From Psychrobacter sp. DAB_AL43B (GTDB lineage Bacteria > Pseudomonadota > Gammaproteobacteria > Pseudomonadales > Moraxellaceae), in contig NZ_LT799838.1 in the NCBI RefSeq assembly GCF_900168255.1, forward strand, positions 2,666,001 through 2,730,000: 64,000 nt of DNA. The letters run 5' to 3'. The notes beneath the pieces are model-generated. The model was not told the DNA's origin and made no database searches. It saw nothing but the letters and a program-made list of their open reading frames with translations. Below are positions 47,724 through 57,275 of this stretch, in pieces. Position 1 is the stretch's first letter. The number at the start of each line of letters is the position of its first letter. The translations under genes were made by a program, and so were the position numbers.

Positions 47724-48467
47724 CTATTTTAAGGTATTCAGACGACTCGATAACTGATTAATAATTTGATCAATTTCTTCATTAGCTTCAGGCTCATTAT
47801 CTAAGTTACCATTTGGCGTCAACTGATTCATTACTTCAGGCAATAGCTCAGCCAAACCTTGGCGTACTTCCATCTCATTAGCGCCCGTGTGGGCAGCTAC
47901 TTGCTGAATTTCGCTGTCATCAAATAAACGGTTAATTTCATTAGGATCAAGATTGTCATTGACCTCCTGATTACTCATCCAAGAACGCGCTTGGTTTTCA
48001 TAACCCATGCCAGTAATTTTTGATAATGCACCACCCAATCCACCATTACGTTTGATCCAACTTAGTACCATTGGCATGAGTGCAGCAATTAACATTCCTT
48101 TACCACCGAAGCCAGACTGTCTAGTTTGGCCACCCATAGTCTGTCCACCCAATACGCTACCTAAGATATCACCAAGCCCACCAGAACCTGAGCTCGTACC
48201 ACCACGCTGACTATTTCCTGTTAAACCACCACCTGTTAGACCGCCGATAATGTCATCTAAACCAAAGCCATTGTCTGAGCGACGCTCATACTGCTGTGGG
48301 TTATAGCCACTTGGTTGATTGCCACCGCCTAATACGTTACCCAATATATCGCCTAGTCCACCAGTACGACGTGGATTAATACGTTGATTGACTGGATTGC
48401 GTTGGGCATCCTCTGGGTCTATCGCGCTACGTGCCACTTGGCTCACTAAATTCCCTAGTAAACTCAT
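47724..48467 (-). CDS. YidB-like DUF937 protein, glycine-rich
   Basis: From ATG 48467 (SD AAGGAA) the product is 247 residues. It starts MSLLGNLVSQVARSAIDPED. The next 110 residues are Gly/Gln/Ser-rich, with repeated phrases LGDILGNVLGGG, LDDIIGGLTGGG and LGDILGSVLGGQ. The C-terminal part (from MLIAALMPMVLSWIKRNGGL) fits DUF937/YidB, with a helical end (EVRQGLAELLPEVMNQLTPNG). Cellular role is unknown. It appears monocistronic. Confidence 0.75.
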   Translation of the reverse strand: MSLLGNLVSQVARSAIDPEDAQRNPVNQRINPRRTGGLGDILGNVLGGGNQPSGYNPQQYERRSDNGFGLDDIIGGLTGGGLTGNSQRGGTSSGSGGLGDILGSVLGGQTMGGQTRQSGFGGKGMLIAALMPMVLSWIKRNGGLGGALSKITGMGYENQARSWMSNQEVNDNLDPNEINRLFDDSEIQQVAAHTGANEMEVRQGLAELLPEVMNQLTPNGNLDNEPEANEEIDQIINQLSSRLNTLK

Positions 48468-48706
48468 AGTCTGTTCCTTTTTATTATAATAGAATTTCTC
48501 GTTAAAAGGTTTCATTTAATGAAATAACGGCTGCTCCATATATCATTAATCAACATCTAGTAAACCACTTTTAACGATTGATTCTAATATATCAAATCTC
48601 TTTCTCTGTCTAGATAGGTGTTTTGTTATGACATGTAGTAGATAATTTGACATTACCAGATAAAGTAGATAACTGAGTAGAAGCCATAAAATCAACTAAC
48701 CTTTAT

Positions 48707-49165
48707 CTAAGCAGTTTTGCTAGCAATAATATTGGTCAAGATAGTTAATTCTCGCCATTGCTCAGCGCTGACTTGATCACGAAACACAGCCACAGATAAA
48801 CGGCGTTGATAGGGTTCTATAACAATAAAGTCAAAGCATATAACCCAGCGATAATGAGTGAGCGTACTAAGCTCTGCTTGCCATAATGCATCCCCGTGAC
48901 CTGTACGTATAAACAGTTGCCAATTTTGATATACACTCTTATTAAGTGGCGGCTGGCTTATATGTAATAATATTGGTCGTGATAATGCTAAGTAACTTAT
49001 GACTGCGGCGCTGATGATTAATATGAACACATATTGCCATAGTGACAATGAGGCAAGCCCTGCTAATATAATGATCGCACTCGCTAGGACGCTATAAAAT
49101 GCCATGCGCAAATAGCTCATAGCCTTAATAGTGGTGTCGATACGTAGCGAGGTTAGCGTTGTCAT
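48707..49165 (-). CDS. YgfX/CptA-like membrane protein
   Basis: A 152-residue protein with two close transmembrane helices (MAFYSVLASAIIILAGLASL; YVFILIISAAVISYLAL) and a soluble C-terminal part ending LSVAVFRDQVSAEQWRELTIL, which fits YgfX (DUF1434-type) proteins. In E. coli YgfX (CptA) is encoded with SdhE (CptB) and has been described as a membrane toxin acting on cytoskeletal proteins and as a membrane partner. Here it lies 127 bases downstream of sdhE on the same strand, which supports the call. Confidence 0.7.
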   Translation of the reverse strand: MTTLTSLRIDTTIKAMSYLRMAFYSVLASAIIILAGLASLSLWQYVFILIISAAVISYLALSRPILLHISQPPLNKSVYQNWQLFIRTGHGDALWQAELSTLTHYRWVICFDFIVIEPYQRRLSVAVFRDQVSAEQWRELTILTNIIASKTA

Positions 49166-49292
49166 ATTGGATACCGCAGCATAGCTTTAATTAATTAAGA
49201 TTGTTTAAAGCGGCTTTGATAGTTAGAAAATTAGATCAAGCGCTTTAAACGACAGATGAGGATTATTGGTCTTCAAACAATCCTTTAAATCA

Positions 49293-49574
49293 TTAAACCA
49301 AACTTTTACTATGGCGCCATGTCTTAATCTTATTGACCAATTCCCATAGCGCCTCATCTTCTGGACGATTTTGATTGGTGAAATAATCCAATAAATCAGG
49401 GTCTTCATGAGTCAACATTTGAGCAAATGTTTGTTGTTCTGCAGGCGCAGCCGTTAGGTATATCTCTTTGATATACGGATCAAAATAAAAGTCCAACTCT
49501 TTGAGGCCTCGGCGTGCTTGATAAATAATGCGACGCTGCTCATTGGTTGGCTCTGGTTGATTTATAATCGTCAT
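49293..49574 (-). CDS. sdhE: FAD assembly factor SdhE (YgfY/CptB)
   Basis: SdhE helps attach FAD covalently to succinate dehydrogenase subunit SdhA. The 93-residue protein has the RGxxE motif in ARRGLKELDFYFDPYI (about residues 20-35) and the following LTHEDPDLLDYFTNQNRP, as in the family (LLxxpDxdLFxWL). Length is typical. It is followed by the YgfX-like gene. The sdh operon itself is not in the window. Confidence 0.9.
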   Translation of the reverse strand: MTIINQPEPTNEQRRIIYQARRGLKELDFYFDPYIKEIYLTAAPAEQQTFAQMLTHEDPDLLDYFTNQNRPEDEALWELVNKIKTWRHSKSLV

Positions 49575-49722
49575 AAAAATATTCTCATTGGTTTACATTG
49601 TATTTAGATAAATATTAGGATTCGGCAGTTCTATTGTTAGAAATCACTGTCAGAAATAAATCTATTTTTGATCCTAATCACTTAAGCATAGCCATTTAAT
49701 TATAAGCATCTAATCACAGCTA

Positions 49723-50619
49723 TTAGTCTTTATCGTAGGCAGATAACTGGCTCCATAATGCCACGGCTTGCTGCATCATAGTGACATTATGAGTACGAAT
49801 AATGCTAGCACCCTGCTGAAGCGCAAAAATACCAGCAGCAGTACCTACCGTATCACGCTCGGGCGGTTGGGTAACAGCAAGCCCTTGCACACCAGTTTTA
49901 GTCAGCACTTCTGCCAAAAATCGCTTGCGCGATATACCAAACATCATCGGCAGTCCAAGTATTTGCAAGTTTTTAAGCTGACTTAATAATGCACAGTGAT
50001 GCTCATAGTTTTTAGCGAAACCAAATCCGGGGTCGATAATTATTTTTTCACGTTTGACACCCATACTTATGACTTCATCGATACGTGCTTTTAACTCTGT
50101 CTGTACCTCACTGATGACATCATCATATTGCGCCAGATTATTCATGGTCGTTGGCTCGCCGCGCATATGCATCAACATAACCGGTATATCAAGCTGAGCT
50201 GCCATCGCTGCTGCATCCACACGTTTAAGCGACCGCACATCATTCCAAATATCAGCACCTACCTCAAAAGCTGCCTGCATAACCGCCGGATTGCTGGTGT
50301 CAATAGAGAGCCAAATACCACCACCACAGTGCTCTCTAATCGCTTGCACGACGGGTATAACACGTTGTATCTCTTCATCGGTTGCCACAGCGTCCGCATT
50401 TGGTCGCGTAGACTCACCACCGATATCGATAATGGTTGCACCGCCCTCTATCATTTGCTGACAATGGGCAACTGCTTTATCGATTCCATTAAACTGTCCA
50501 CCATCAGAAAATGAATCTGGTGTGACATTAAGAATACCCATAATATGGGGCTGTGATAAGTCTAACACTTTATCGCGGCTGGTCACCGTATAAGCAGGTA
50601 AAGGTTGGAATAATGACAT
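49723..50619 (-). CDS. folP: Dihydropteroate synthase
   Basis: FolP condenses p-aminobenzoate with a pterin diphosphate in folate synthesis and is the sulfonamide target. The 298-residue TIM-barrel has the diagnostic IMGILNVTPDSFSDGGQFN (about residues 26-44), IIDIGGESTRPNADAV, LMHMRGEPTTM and IIIDPGFGFAKNYEHHCALL, with GISRKRFLAEVL near the phosphate site. Length is normal. It lies downstream of ftsH (as in E. coli), but a terminator separates them. Confidence 0.97.
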   Translation of the reverse strand: MSLFQPLPAYTVTSRDKVLDLSQPHIMGILNVTPDSFSDGGQFNGIDKAVAHCQQMIEGGATIIDIGGESTRPNADAVATDEEIQRVIPVVQAIREHCGGGIWLSIDTSNPAVMQAAFEVGADIWNDVRSLKRVDAAAMAAQLDIPVMLMHMRGEPTTMNNLAQYDDVISEVQTELKARIDEVISMGVKREKIIIDPGFGFAKNYEHHCALLSQLKNLQILGLPMMFGISRKRFLAEVLTKTGVQGLAVTQPPERDTVGTAAGIFALQQGASIIRTHNVTMMQQAVALWSQLSAYDKD

Positions 50620-50711
50620 GACCCATCCATTATATAAAAGATTGAAAAAACGGTCTTAAAGAGTAGCTTATGATAGCAGTAAATCTTATACGATTCTAAA
50701 ATAGCGGCAAC

Positions 50712-50740
50712 AAAAAAGCCCTTTCTAAAAAGGGCTTTTT
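50712..50740 (-). terminator. Terminator after ftsH
   Basis: AAAAAGCCCTTT / AAAGGGCTTTTTT with a short loop, on the minus strand between ftsH and folP. Confidence 0.9.
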
Positions 50741-50765
50741 CTACTGAATGTTGATGAAGTAAATA

Positions 50766-52661
50766 TTACATCGCTGGTAATGGCGGAGGCGTCGTTCCAA
50801 CTGTTTTCATATCGCCTTTCGATAAGTTCACTTCATTATGCTGATAAACTCTTGGCGGACGAGGTTGTTCACCGGCTAGGATATCTTGCAACTGATCACG
50901 ATCAATAGTTTCCCATTTCATCAAAGCTTCAACCATAGCATGCATTTTTTCTTGATTGCCTTCAATCAATTCACGAGCAATGTCATATTGCTCTTCTAGC
51001 ATACGGCGCACTTCTTCATCGACCTTTTGCTGCGTGGCTTCTGATATGGTGCGAGTTCCACCGCCAAAGTAGCCTTGCGAGCTATCGTCATCTTCATACA
51101 CCATGATACCTAGTGCGTCTGACATGCCGTATTTGGTAACCATAGCACGCGCCATTTTAGTTGCGCGCTCAAAGTCGTTTGAAGCACCCGTCGACATCTG
51201 ATTAATAAAGACTTCTTCGGCAATACGACCACCAAATAAAATCGCAATGTCACTCAGCATTTTTGATTTATACATACTGGTTTGGTCGTGCTCAGGCAAC
51301 TGCCACGTAACACCAAGAGCAAAACCACGCGGCATAATAGTGACTTTATGTACAGGATCAGTGCCCGGTAGCAGCTCAGCGACTAAAGCATGACCTGCTT
51401 CGTGGTAAGCGGTAGCACGGCGCTCTTCTTCACGTATCACCATTGATTTACGCTCAGGACCCATATATAGCTTATCTTTTGCGTCTTCAAAGTCATTCAT
51501 ATCGACGCTTTTCTTGTTACGACGAGCCGCAAATAATGCCGCTTCGTTGACAAGATTGGCCAGCTGCGCGCCACTAAATCCAGGCGTACCGCGGGCAAGT
51601 GCGTTAGCATCAACACCGATTGTATTGGGTAGTTTTCTCAAATGTACTTTAAGAATTTGCTCACGACCTTTGATATCTGGCAAGCCAACTTGAACCTGGC
51701 GGTCAAAACGACCGGGACGCAATAATGCTTTATCAAGAACATCGGCACGGTTGGTAGCAGCAATGACGATAACGCCTTCGTTGCCTTCAAAACCATCCAT
51801 TTCGACCAATAATTGGTTCAGTGTCTGCTCGCGCTCATCGTTACCGCCGCCCATACCGGAGCCACGATGGCGACCGACTGCATCAATCTCATCAATAAAG
51901 ATAATACAAGGGGCGCTCTTTTTCGCTTGTTCAAACATATCACGAACACGTGACGCACCGACACCCACGAACATCTCAACAAAGTCAGAACCTGAAATTG
52001 AAAAGAACGGTACTTTTGCTTCACCAGCAATAGCTCTTGCTAGTAGCGTTTTACCCGTACCTGGTGGACCTACCATCAAAATACCGCGTGGAATCGTCGC
52101 GCCAAGCTTGGTGAATTTATCAGGGTCACGCAAGAACTCGACCACTTCAACCACTTCTTCTTTGGCTTCTTCACAACCCGCCACATCTTCAAAACTCACT
52201 TTGATTTGGTCTTCGGTTAGCATTTTAGCTTTTGATTTACCAAAGCTCATTGGTCCGCCGCCTTTACCGCCAGCGCCACCTTGCATATTACGCATAAAGA
52301 ACAAAAACAGACCAATAATCAATAGAATTGGGAAACTGGCTATTAGCAATTGCATCAGGACACTTTGACGCTTAGGCGCTGTGCCTTGCACTTCAACTTG
52401 GTTCTCGCGCAATAGTGGCATGAGCTGCTCATCAGCCACAGCTGGTCTAATGGTCTCAAATGAAGAACCATTTTTCTTTTCACCGATGATTTGCTCGCCA
52501 TCAATTTCAACACTGGCTACTTGATTTTCTGACACAGCGGTCACAAACTCAGAGTAGTTAAGGCTATCCGGCTCAGATGATTTATCAAAGCCGCTAAACA
52601 CCAGCACTAAAACGCCGATTACCACCAGCCACAATAAGGTATTTTTTACCATGTCGCTCAC
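50766..52661 (-). CDS. ftsH: ATP-dependent zinc metalloprotease FtsH
   Basis: FtsH degrades misassembled membrane proteins and regulators such as LpxC; lpxC is also encoded in this window. The 631-residue protein has two N-terminal transmembrane helices ([36 protein letters not shown]), an AAA+ domain with [17 protein letters not shown] (Walker A, about residue 195) and [18 protein letters not shown], and the zinc motif [10 protein letters not shown] (HExxH, about 420). The C-terminal tail is Pro-rich. It lies downstream of rlmE, as usual in gammaproteobacteria, but 421 bases away. Confidence 0.97.
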   Translation of the reverse strand: MSDMVKNTLLWLVVIGVLVLVFSGFDKSSEPDSLNYSEFVTAVSENQVASVEIDGEQIIGEKKNGSSFETIRPAVADEQLMPLLRENQVEVQGTAPKRQSVLMQLLIASFPILLIIGLFLFFMRNMQGGAGGKGGGPMSFGKSKAKMLTEDQIKVSFEDVAGCEEAKEEVVEVVEFLRDPDKFTKLGATIPRGILMVGPPGTGKTLLARAIAGEAKVPFFSISGSDFVEMFVGVGASRVRDMFEQAKKSAPCIIFIDEIDAVGRHRGSGMGGGNDEREQTLNQLLVEMDGFEGNEGVIVIAATNRADVLDKALLRPGRFDRQVQVGLPDIKGREQILKVHLRKLPNTIGVDANALARGTPGFSGAQLANLVNEAALFAARRNKKSVDMNDFEDAKDKLYMGPERKSMVIREEERRATAYHEAGHALVAELLPGTDPVHKVTIMPRGFALGVTWQLPEHDQTSMYKSKMLSDIAILFGGRIAEEVFINQMSTGASNDFERATKMARAMVTKYGMSDALGIMVYEDDDSSQGYFGGGTRTISEATQQKVDEEVRRMLEEQYDIARELIEGNQEKMHAMVEALMKWETIDRDQLQDILAGEQPRPPRVYQHNEVNLSKGDMKTVGTTPPPLPAM

Positions 52662-53082
52662 TAGTTATTCCCATCCCTTACTTATTGGTGTGTTTACTAA
52701 ACACGTGACGTCTATATATAAACGTATGTCTCACTATTCAAGGGCTATTGGCAAATTATCGCTTATTCATCCAAAAGAGAGGTCATAAAAACAACCTCAC
52801 ACTTTTACTGGAAGTAATAAGCCATATAAACATGCACAATAACAATAGATAACTGAGTTTATAAGGCGCTTACGATCAGACGACTTTGCTTAAAACATAA
52901 ATACTTAAACATAGGTTTGAAACAAAGTTAATATAGCATTATATGTGGTATAAACCTGAATAATTCAAGCAGGTTTCGCATTTATTCAGTTAACGATTGT
53001 AGCGGTTTTCATTTAAACATCAATACATTATATGGTGACGCATTATCTCATGTAATATTATCGCAATTTATTGATGTTAAAA
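52662..53082. promoter_or_regulatory. Intergenic region between rlmE and ftsH
   Basis: A gap of 421 bases. It contains the perfect palindrome GTGTTTA-C-TAAACAC (52690-52704), 28 bases before the ftsH start, and a nested inverted repeat CTGAATAA / TTATTCAG near 52957-52987 that may act as a weak rlmE terminator. No coding frame is seen. In E. coli rlmE and ftsH are close together, so the gap suggests an independent ftsH promoter. Confidence 0.5.
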
Positions 53083-53715
53083 CTATTTAATAGCGATCCA
53101 AAACATCTCTTTTGAGCGTGGTCGTGAAGCGCCCGGTTTGATACTACGGATTTTACTAAAATCAAGCTGCATCTGCTTGCGTAATTCTTGTGTACCTTCA
53201 CCTTGAAACACTTTCATAATAAGCGCGCCACCTTCTGGTAAGGTTGCAAGCGCGAAATCGACCGCAAGCTCACATAAGTACATCATACGCGGCTGATCGA
53301 TTGCGCTATTACCGGCAGTGTTAGGGGCCATATCAGATAACACCACATCGACTTGTCTATCGCCCACCTCCGCCATGATACGGTCAAACACTTCGGCCTC
53401 GCGAAAGTCGCCTTGAATGAAGGTGACGTCTGGCAAAGTATCCATAGGCAAAATATCAGAAGCAATCAATATGCCTTTTTCGCCCACTAATTCACCGGCA
53501 ACTTGTGACCAACTACCAGGCGCACTACCCAAATCAACAACAGTCATACCTTTTTTAATCAAATTGGTTTTTTCATTAATCTCGAGTAACTTGTAAGCGG
53601 CACGGGCACGGTAGCCGTCCTTTTGGGCTCTTTTCACATAAGGATCGTCAATATGCTCCTTCATCCAAGCACTACTGCTTTTTGACAATTTTTTATTTTC
53701 AATACGTGTGACCAA
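53083..53715 (-). CDS. rlmE: 23S rRNA (uridine2552-2'-O)-methyltransferase RlmE
   Basis: RlmE (FtsJ/RrmJ) methylates U2552 of the A-loop, a late 50S assembly step. The 210-residue protein has the K-D-K-E site spread over YKLLEI (Lys near 41), VLSDMAPN (Asp), IMKVFQGEG (Lys) and SRPRSKEMFWIA (Glu), plus SAM-binding VVDLGSAPGSWSQVA. Length is typical (E. coli 209). It is divergent from yhbY, as in E. coli. Confidence 0.97.
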   Translation of the reverse strand: MVTRIENKKLSKSSSAWMKEHIDDPYVKRAQKDGYRARAAYKLLEINEKTNLIKKGMTVVDLGSAPGSWSQVAGELVGEKGILIASDILPMDTLPDVTFIQGDFREAEVFDRIMAEVGDRQVDVVLSDMAPNTAGNSAIDQPRMMYLCELAVDFALATLPEGGALIMKVFQGEGTQELRKQMQLDFSKIRSIKPGASRPRSKEMFWIAIK

Positions 53716-54080
53716 AATTCCTGCTCCTATAATTTTACAAAATACTCATAAACGTCTATTAAACGGTCTTTCATTAAATAATTTTCTGATAAGCAGCTTT
53801 TAATACGTACTCAACTATTCTCACTGAGCTTTCACTTAGCGATTAATTAAGCCATTCATCCGTCTTAGACGATTAAACGGTCAAATTTTCTTAGTGAAAA
53901 CGCTGCTTTATAAGGCCGTAGCGTTTATAATGTGCTCATACTTGCAGTTTAACATTTTCATTACGTAAAATCGTGCAAAATCCTGCTGATCTCATGCAAG
54001 ATGACCATAGATTATCTATAATGGTCATTAACTGCACTCATTCGCACTGTCATTTATTTTTACCAAACCCTAGGAATTCT
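53716..54080. promoter_or_regulatory. Divergent rlmE/yhbY promoter region
   Basis: This 365-base gap includes GACCAT...ATGGTC arms around TATAAT (54001-54026), a possible yhbY promoter with overlapping dyad symmetry. Nothing else is recognised. Confidence 0.4.
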
Positions 54081-54389
54081 ATGCAACTTGATAACGCTAC
54101 CATCAAACGCCTAAAAGGCATTGGTCATGATCTCAAACCGATTGTTATGATTGGCAATAAAGGTGTCACGCCAAGCATCACAGAAGAGATTGATCGCGCC
54201 TTATCAGATCATGAACTGATTAAGGTAAAACTGCCTGCTGGCACCAAAGAAGAGCGTGATGTCATCGGTGCTGAGCTTGCCGCTACTGCTAAGGCGACGT
54301 TGATTCACTCAATTGGTCGCATGGCGCTATTGCTTCGTAAAAATCCAAACGCCAATCCTAAACTATCGAATCTTGCCCGTAACGCTTAG
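54081..54389 (+). CDS. yhbY: CRM-domain RNA-binding protein YhbY
   Basis: YhbY is a small RNA-binding protein associated with pre-50S particles. From ATG 54081 (SD AGGAATT) the product is 102 residues. It has the CRM pattern KRLKGIGHDLKPIVMIGNKGVT (broadly GxxG loop NKGVTPSI) and HELIKVKLPAGTKEERDVIG, which match the family. The longer frame from 53973 lacks an SD and was rejected. It is divergent from rlmE, a conserved pairing. Confidence 0.95.
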   Translation: MQLDNATIKRLKGIGHDLKPIVMIGNKGVTPSITEEIDRALSDHELIKVKLPAGTKEERDVIGAELAATAKATLIHSIGRMALLLRKNPNANPKLSNLARNA

Positions 54390-54460
54390 TCGTTTATTAT
54401 TGGTAGGCCGCTTAAAAACAAGCTTATCCTGCTGATATGCCAGTTAGATTTTTAGATTAT

Positions 54461-54493
54461 AAAAGCCGTGATGCATCTTTGCTCGCGGCTTTT
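54461..54493 (+). terminator. Terminator after yhbY
   Basis: AAAAGCCG and CGGCTTTT flank an A/T-rich loop with extra pairs; weakish but well placed. Confidence 0.65.
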
Positions 54494-54591
54494 ATGTTAT
54501 TTATCGCTTAGGATTTACTGATATCGAGTATTTGATATGAATAATAGTGCGTATCAAATATTATAATATCTATATTTGAGGTAATAAAGAC

Positions 54592-55404
54592 ATGAGCCAG
54601 CGTTTTGATTTACGTCTAGCAACTGAAACTTTAGCAGAGGATGCACAGCAACTTGGTGTGACGGTAGAAACCTTACAAAACATTAGCGTGCAAGTAACCG
54701 CAACGCTTGTAAAGCAGCCAAACGCTTACTTAGAGCTAGAGTATTTTGTGACGCTACCTACTGAATCGTTAGCTGACCAACTTAACTGGCCAACATGGCA
54801 ATCAGAGCAAGTAAGCTTTACTGATTATCTATGGGAACAGACTTGCCTTGAATGCTTCTTTACAGGTAAGTTAATCGTTAACGACCGTTCGATAAATAGT
54901 GACTGTTTAATAAATAATGACAATATAGCCAACACTCATGAAACAACGGCGTATGTCGAGATAAACGCAAGTCCTGACGGTCGTTATGCGCTGTATCAGT
55001 TTAAAAGCTATCGTAACCCTGCGACACTTCCACCAAAACCTTTGCTGCAAGCAGATGGACAGACACGCGCCTCTATCGATTGGATTGATACCTCAAATCA
55101 GCAAAGGCCCTTAGTAGAGACCAAAGCTTCTAGCCAGTTATCGACAACATCTAAAAGCTCAGCACATAAAAACATATCTCCTAAACTGTATCACTACGAG
55201 CGCAGCTTTAGAGTGCCATTAAACCAACTGTCCAACGAAACAGTGGGAATCAAGAATACTGCCATCGAATACATGCATCCTTGTGTCATTTTATACTTTG
55301 GCAACACGGCTTTATATTTCGCTCCCAAACACGCCTCCTCGCCTGATTTTCATAATCGTCATTATTGGTCAAGATTTGACCATAAAGCGGCGCTGATTAA
55401 ATAG
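54592..55404 (+). CDS. DOMON-like domain protein
   Basis: A 270-residue protein with a DOMON-like fold (MurB-neighbour type). Recognisable parts are the N-terminal VQVTATLVKQPNAYLELEYFV, the WEQTCLECFF segment with conserved Cys and Phe, and YVEINASPDGRYALYQFKSYR (about residues 120-145). The family binds an unknown ligand, possibly carbohydrate or haem by analogy with DOMON. No signal peptide is seen, so it is probably cytoplasmic. A low-complexity Ser/Thr insertion lies near residues 180-200. Confidence 0.75.
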   Translation: MSQRFDLRLATETLAEDAQQLGVTVETLQNISVQVTATLVKQPNAYLELEYFVTLPTESLADQLNWPTWQSEQVSFTDYLWEQTCLECFFTGKLIVNDRSINSDCLINNDNIANTHETTAYVEINASPDGRYALYQFKSYRNPATLPPKPLLQADGQTRASIDWIDTSNQQRPLVETKASSQLSTTSKSSAHKNISPKLYHYERSFRVPLNQLSNETVGIKNTAIEYMHPCVILYFGNTALYFAPKHASSPDFHNRHYWSRFDHKAALIK

Positions 55405-55439
55405 CTACTTTTGAAGGTTTGATACCATCATTCAAAATA

Positions 55440-55480
55440 CAAAAAAACTCAGTAATATCACAAAAGATATTACTGAGTTC
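55440..55480 (-). terminator. Terminator of the CHAP protein gene
   Basis: ACTCAGTAATATC / GATATTACTGAGT, a perfect 13-bp stem with a 6-base loop, followed on the minus strand by a run of seven T. Confidence 0.9.
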
Positions 55481-55528
55481 GGAGAAAACGCTTAACTTAA
55501 AAAGCCATTAAAAGCAGCTAAACGATTC

Positions 55529-56257
55529 TTATTTGTCAGCCATTGCAAGGTAGATACCACGGTTTGAGGCATCATCAACGTATTTTGAATCGCGCCATGT
55601 TGTATAGCTATTAACACCGCTATATGGGCTGATACCGTTTTGACGGAAATCAGACACCCAGCCATTACCATCAAATATTTGGATATGGCCATGTGGACGT
55701 CTTGAGCTACGATCATAAACAATAACGTCACCAACTTGGGTCGGCATATTGTTACTAATTTTGCTAAAGCCTGCTTGTGACAATGTGCCACGAGAGGCAT
55801 ATTGATAGGCTGAAGGATTAGGGGTAAATTCATAGCCAGCTGATTGTAGCGCTTTACGTACGTAACGAGCACAGTAACCAGAGCTGTTAGATAAAGCGAC
55901 TCGTGATGCATTTGCTGCTGCAATAGCAGGCGCAGAATAACGATCTGGCACTGTGTTTGCTTGCTGCTGACGCTGCTCATAAGACAAACGACTGGTTAGC
56001 GAAGCAAGCTGATATTCTTTTTGTTTTGCATGCGCGCTTAAATTGTCGATTGCTTGGCTAATTTCGTCATTACTAGATACATAAGCACCGCTATTAGTGC
56101 TATAAATATTACGACTCGAACCATAGTTCGAAGCAGCAGAGATATTTGTGATGGTATGAGTCAAGGTATTATTTGATTGAAAGGTGGTTTCGGCAGCACC
56201 ACTTGTCTGTGCCACGCCCATTCCCAATACTGACAAAATTAATAAAGCTTGTTTCAT
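55529..56257 (-). CDS. Secreted CHAP-domain putative cell-wall amidase
   Basis: From ATG 56257 (SD AGGTAG) the product is 242 residues. A signal peptide (MKQALLILSVLGMGVAQTSG, then AA) is followed by about 95 residues of Ser/Asn/Gln-rich, partly coiled sequence and a CHAP-type cysteine peptidase domain. The catalytic Cys is in SSGYCARYVRKAL, and the His in RRPHGHIQIFDGNGWVSDF. Such proteins usually cleave peptidoglycan peptides, so a role in the periplasmic wall is likely. It is monocistronic with its own terminator. Confidence 0.85.
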   Translation of the reverse strand: MKQALLILSVLGMGVAQTSGAAETTFQSNNTLTHTITNISAASNYGSSRNIYSTNSGAYVSSNDEISQAIDNLSAHAKQKEYQLASLTSRLSYEQRQQQANTVPDRYSAPAIAAANASRVALSNSSGYCARYVRKALQSAGYEFTPNPSAYQYASRGTLSQAGFSKISNNMPTQVGDVIVYDRSSRRPHGHIQIFDGNGWVSDFRQNGISPYSGVNSYTTWRDSKYVDDASNRGIYLAMADK

Positions 56258-56449
56258 AAATTTACTACCTATTGTGAATACGGGATTGCTCGTCATCCGT
56301 GACGAAGCATGAATTAGTTTAGAAAATATAATCATAAGACAAACATGATAAAATCTTTAGTAGAACAGCTCACTCTTGTTTCTTCAATGACGAACGCTGA
56401 AATTATTAACAGCTTAGCCATGTGCTTCTTCAATCGCTTTAGATGAGTT

Positions 56450-56971
56450 ATGACGATGTCAAAAAAACAACCTAACCGACTTGCTAAACTTATTGATCAT
56501 CAAGCTTTTGCTGGTAGCGCGCTACCTCAAACTCTTGCAGACAATATGCGTTTATATATACAAGCAACCACTGAAGTAAAAGAGCTTTTGGTAGATTGTC
56601 TACCAGAGGAAATTCTCAGTAACTGCTGGGTTGTGGGTTTAACCGCTGAGCAATTAATACTCAGTGTAGGCTCAATGACTGCTGCTAATCATATCCGCTA
56701 TTTACAGAGTGCTTATTTGCAGGTGTTAACAGAGCAGTCAATTACATTTAAACAACTCAAGCAAATTCGCGTCGTAGTGGCCAAGGTATCTGCTGATAAT
56801 CATTATTCTAAATCATCATCAGCGTTGTCAGCACCCTTATCAAAGCCTCATAAAGGCCATGAAAATCAGGCCTTTAGCCAAAACACAAAGCGGACTATAT
56901 CACAGGCTGCAGAGAGTGTCACCACTGATGAAAGCCTTAAAAAAGCACTTTTGCGCTTAGCAGGTCAGTAA
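56450..56971 (+). CDS. dciA: DciA family (DUF721) protein, replicative helicase loader
   Basis: DciA is the ancestral loader or assistant of the DnaB helicase in bacteria lacking DnaC. The 173-residue protein has a DUF721-type KH-like N-terminal domain (about residues 20-120: DNMRLYIQATTEVKELLVDCLPEEI, SNCWVVGLTAEQLILSV, TAANHIRYLQSAYL, FKQLKQIRVVVAKV) and a basic, disordered tail. Its position near lpxC and the division genes matches Pseudomonas. ATG 56450 or 56456 may be the start; no strong SD is present. Confidence 0.8.
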   Translation: MTMSKKQPNRLAKLIDHQAFAGSALPQTLADNMRLYIQATTEVKELLVDCLPEEILSNCWVVGLTAEQLILSVGSMTAANHIRYLQSAYLQVLTEQSITFKQLKQIRVVVAKVSADNHYSKSSSALSAPLSKPHKGHENQAFSQNTKRTISQAAESVTTDESLKKALLRLAGQ

Positions 56972-57002
56972 AAACTCTCATTTCCTATTGTAAAGTTATG
57001 TA

Positions 57003-57041
57003 AAAAAACCAAGTAGTTGACACCGCCAGCGCTGGGTTTTT
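57003..57041 (+). terminator. Terminator after dciA
   Basis: AAAAACC...GGGTTTTT arms enclose a CCAGCGCTGG palindrome, and a T-run follows. Confidence 0.6.
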
Positions 57042-57052
57042 GTAATCTCGTA

Positions 57053-57111
57053 AACAAAAAAAATCATCTGTCAGTGCTATTCACATTGTGAACATAACCA
57101 ACAGATGATTT
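57053..57111 (-). terminator. Nested hairpin terminator of lpxC
   Basis: On the minus strand AAATCATCTGT pairs with ACAGATGATTT, enclosing a second perfect hairpin TTCAC-ATT-GTGAA (57080-57092), followed by a run of eight T. It lies about 165 bases past the lpxC stop. Confidence 0.75.
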
Positions 57112-57275
57112 CATTATTCTCTACAGCTTTTATCTTACCTACTATGTAGCATATTTCTTATAAAACTATTAGGAAAGCATCCATTTAAACGAATATTGTT
57201 TGACCTTACTTATAACCAATTAATGTAATATTGCGTAATTGTTTCGATACTTCGTGTATATTCCTGTATTCATCC

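Noticed and set aside
51751..52368. 205-codon plus-strand frame antisense to ftsH
   Set aside because: Its composition (Ser/Pro/Ile-rich) mirrors conserved ftsH codons; it has no SD and no domain.
53973..54080. N-terminal extension of YhbY
   Set aside because: Family members start at the equivalent of 54081, which has an SD; the extension includes the probable promoter.
55492..55980. 162-codon minus-strand frame overlapping the CHAP protein
   Set aside because: It lies inside the coding sequence of the CHAP gene in another frame; only the CHAP frame has a signal peptide, SD and catalytic motifs.
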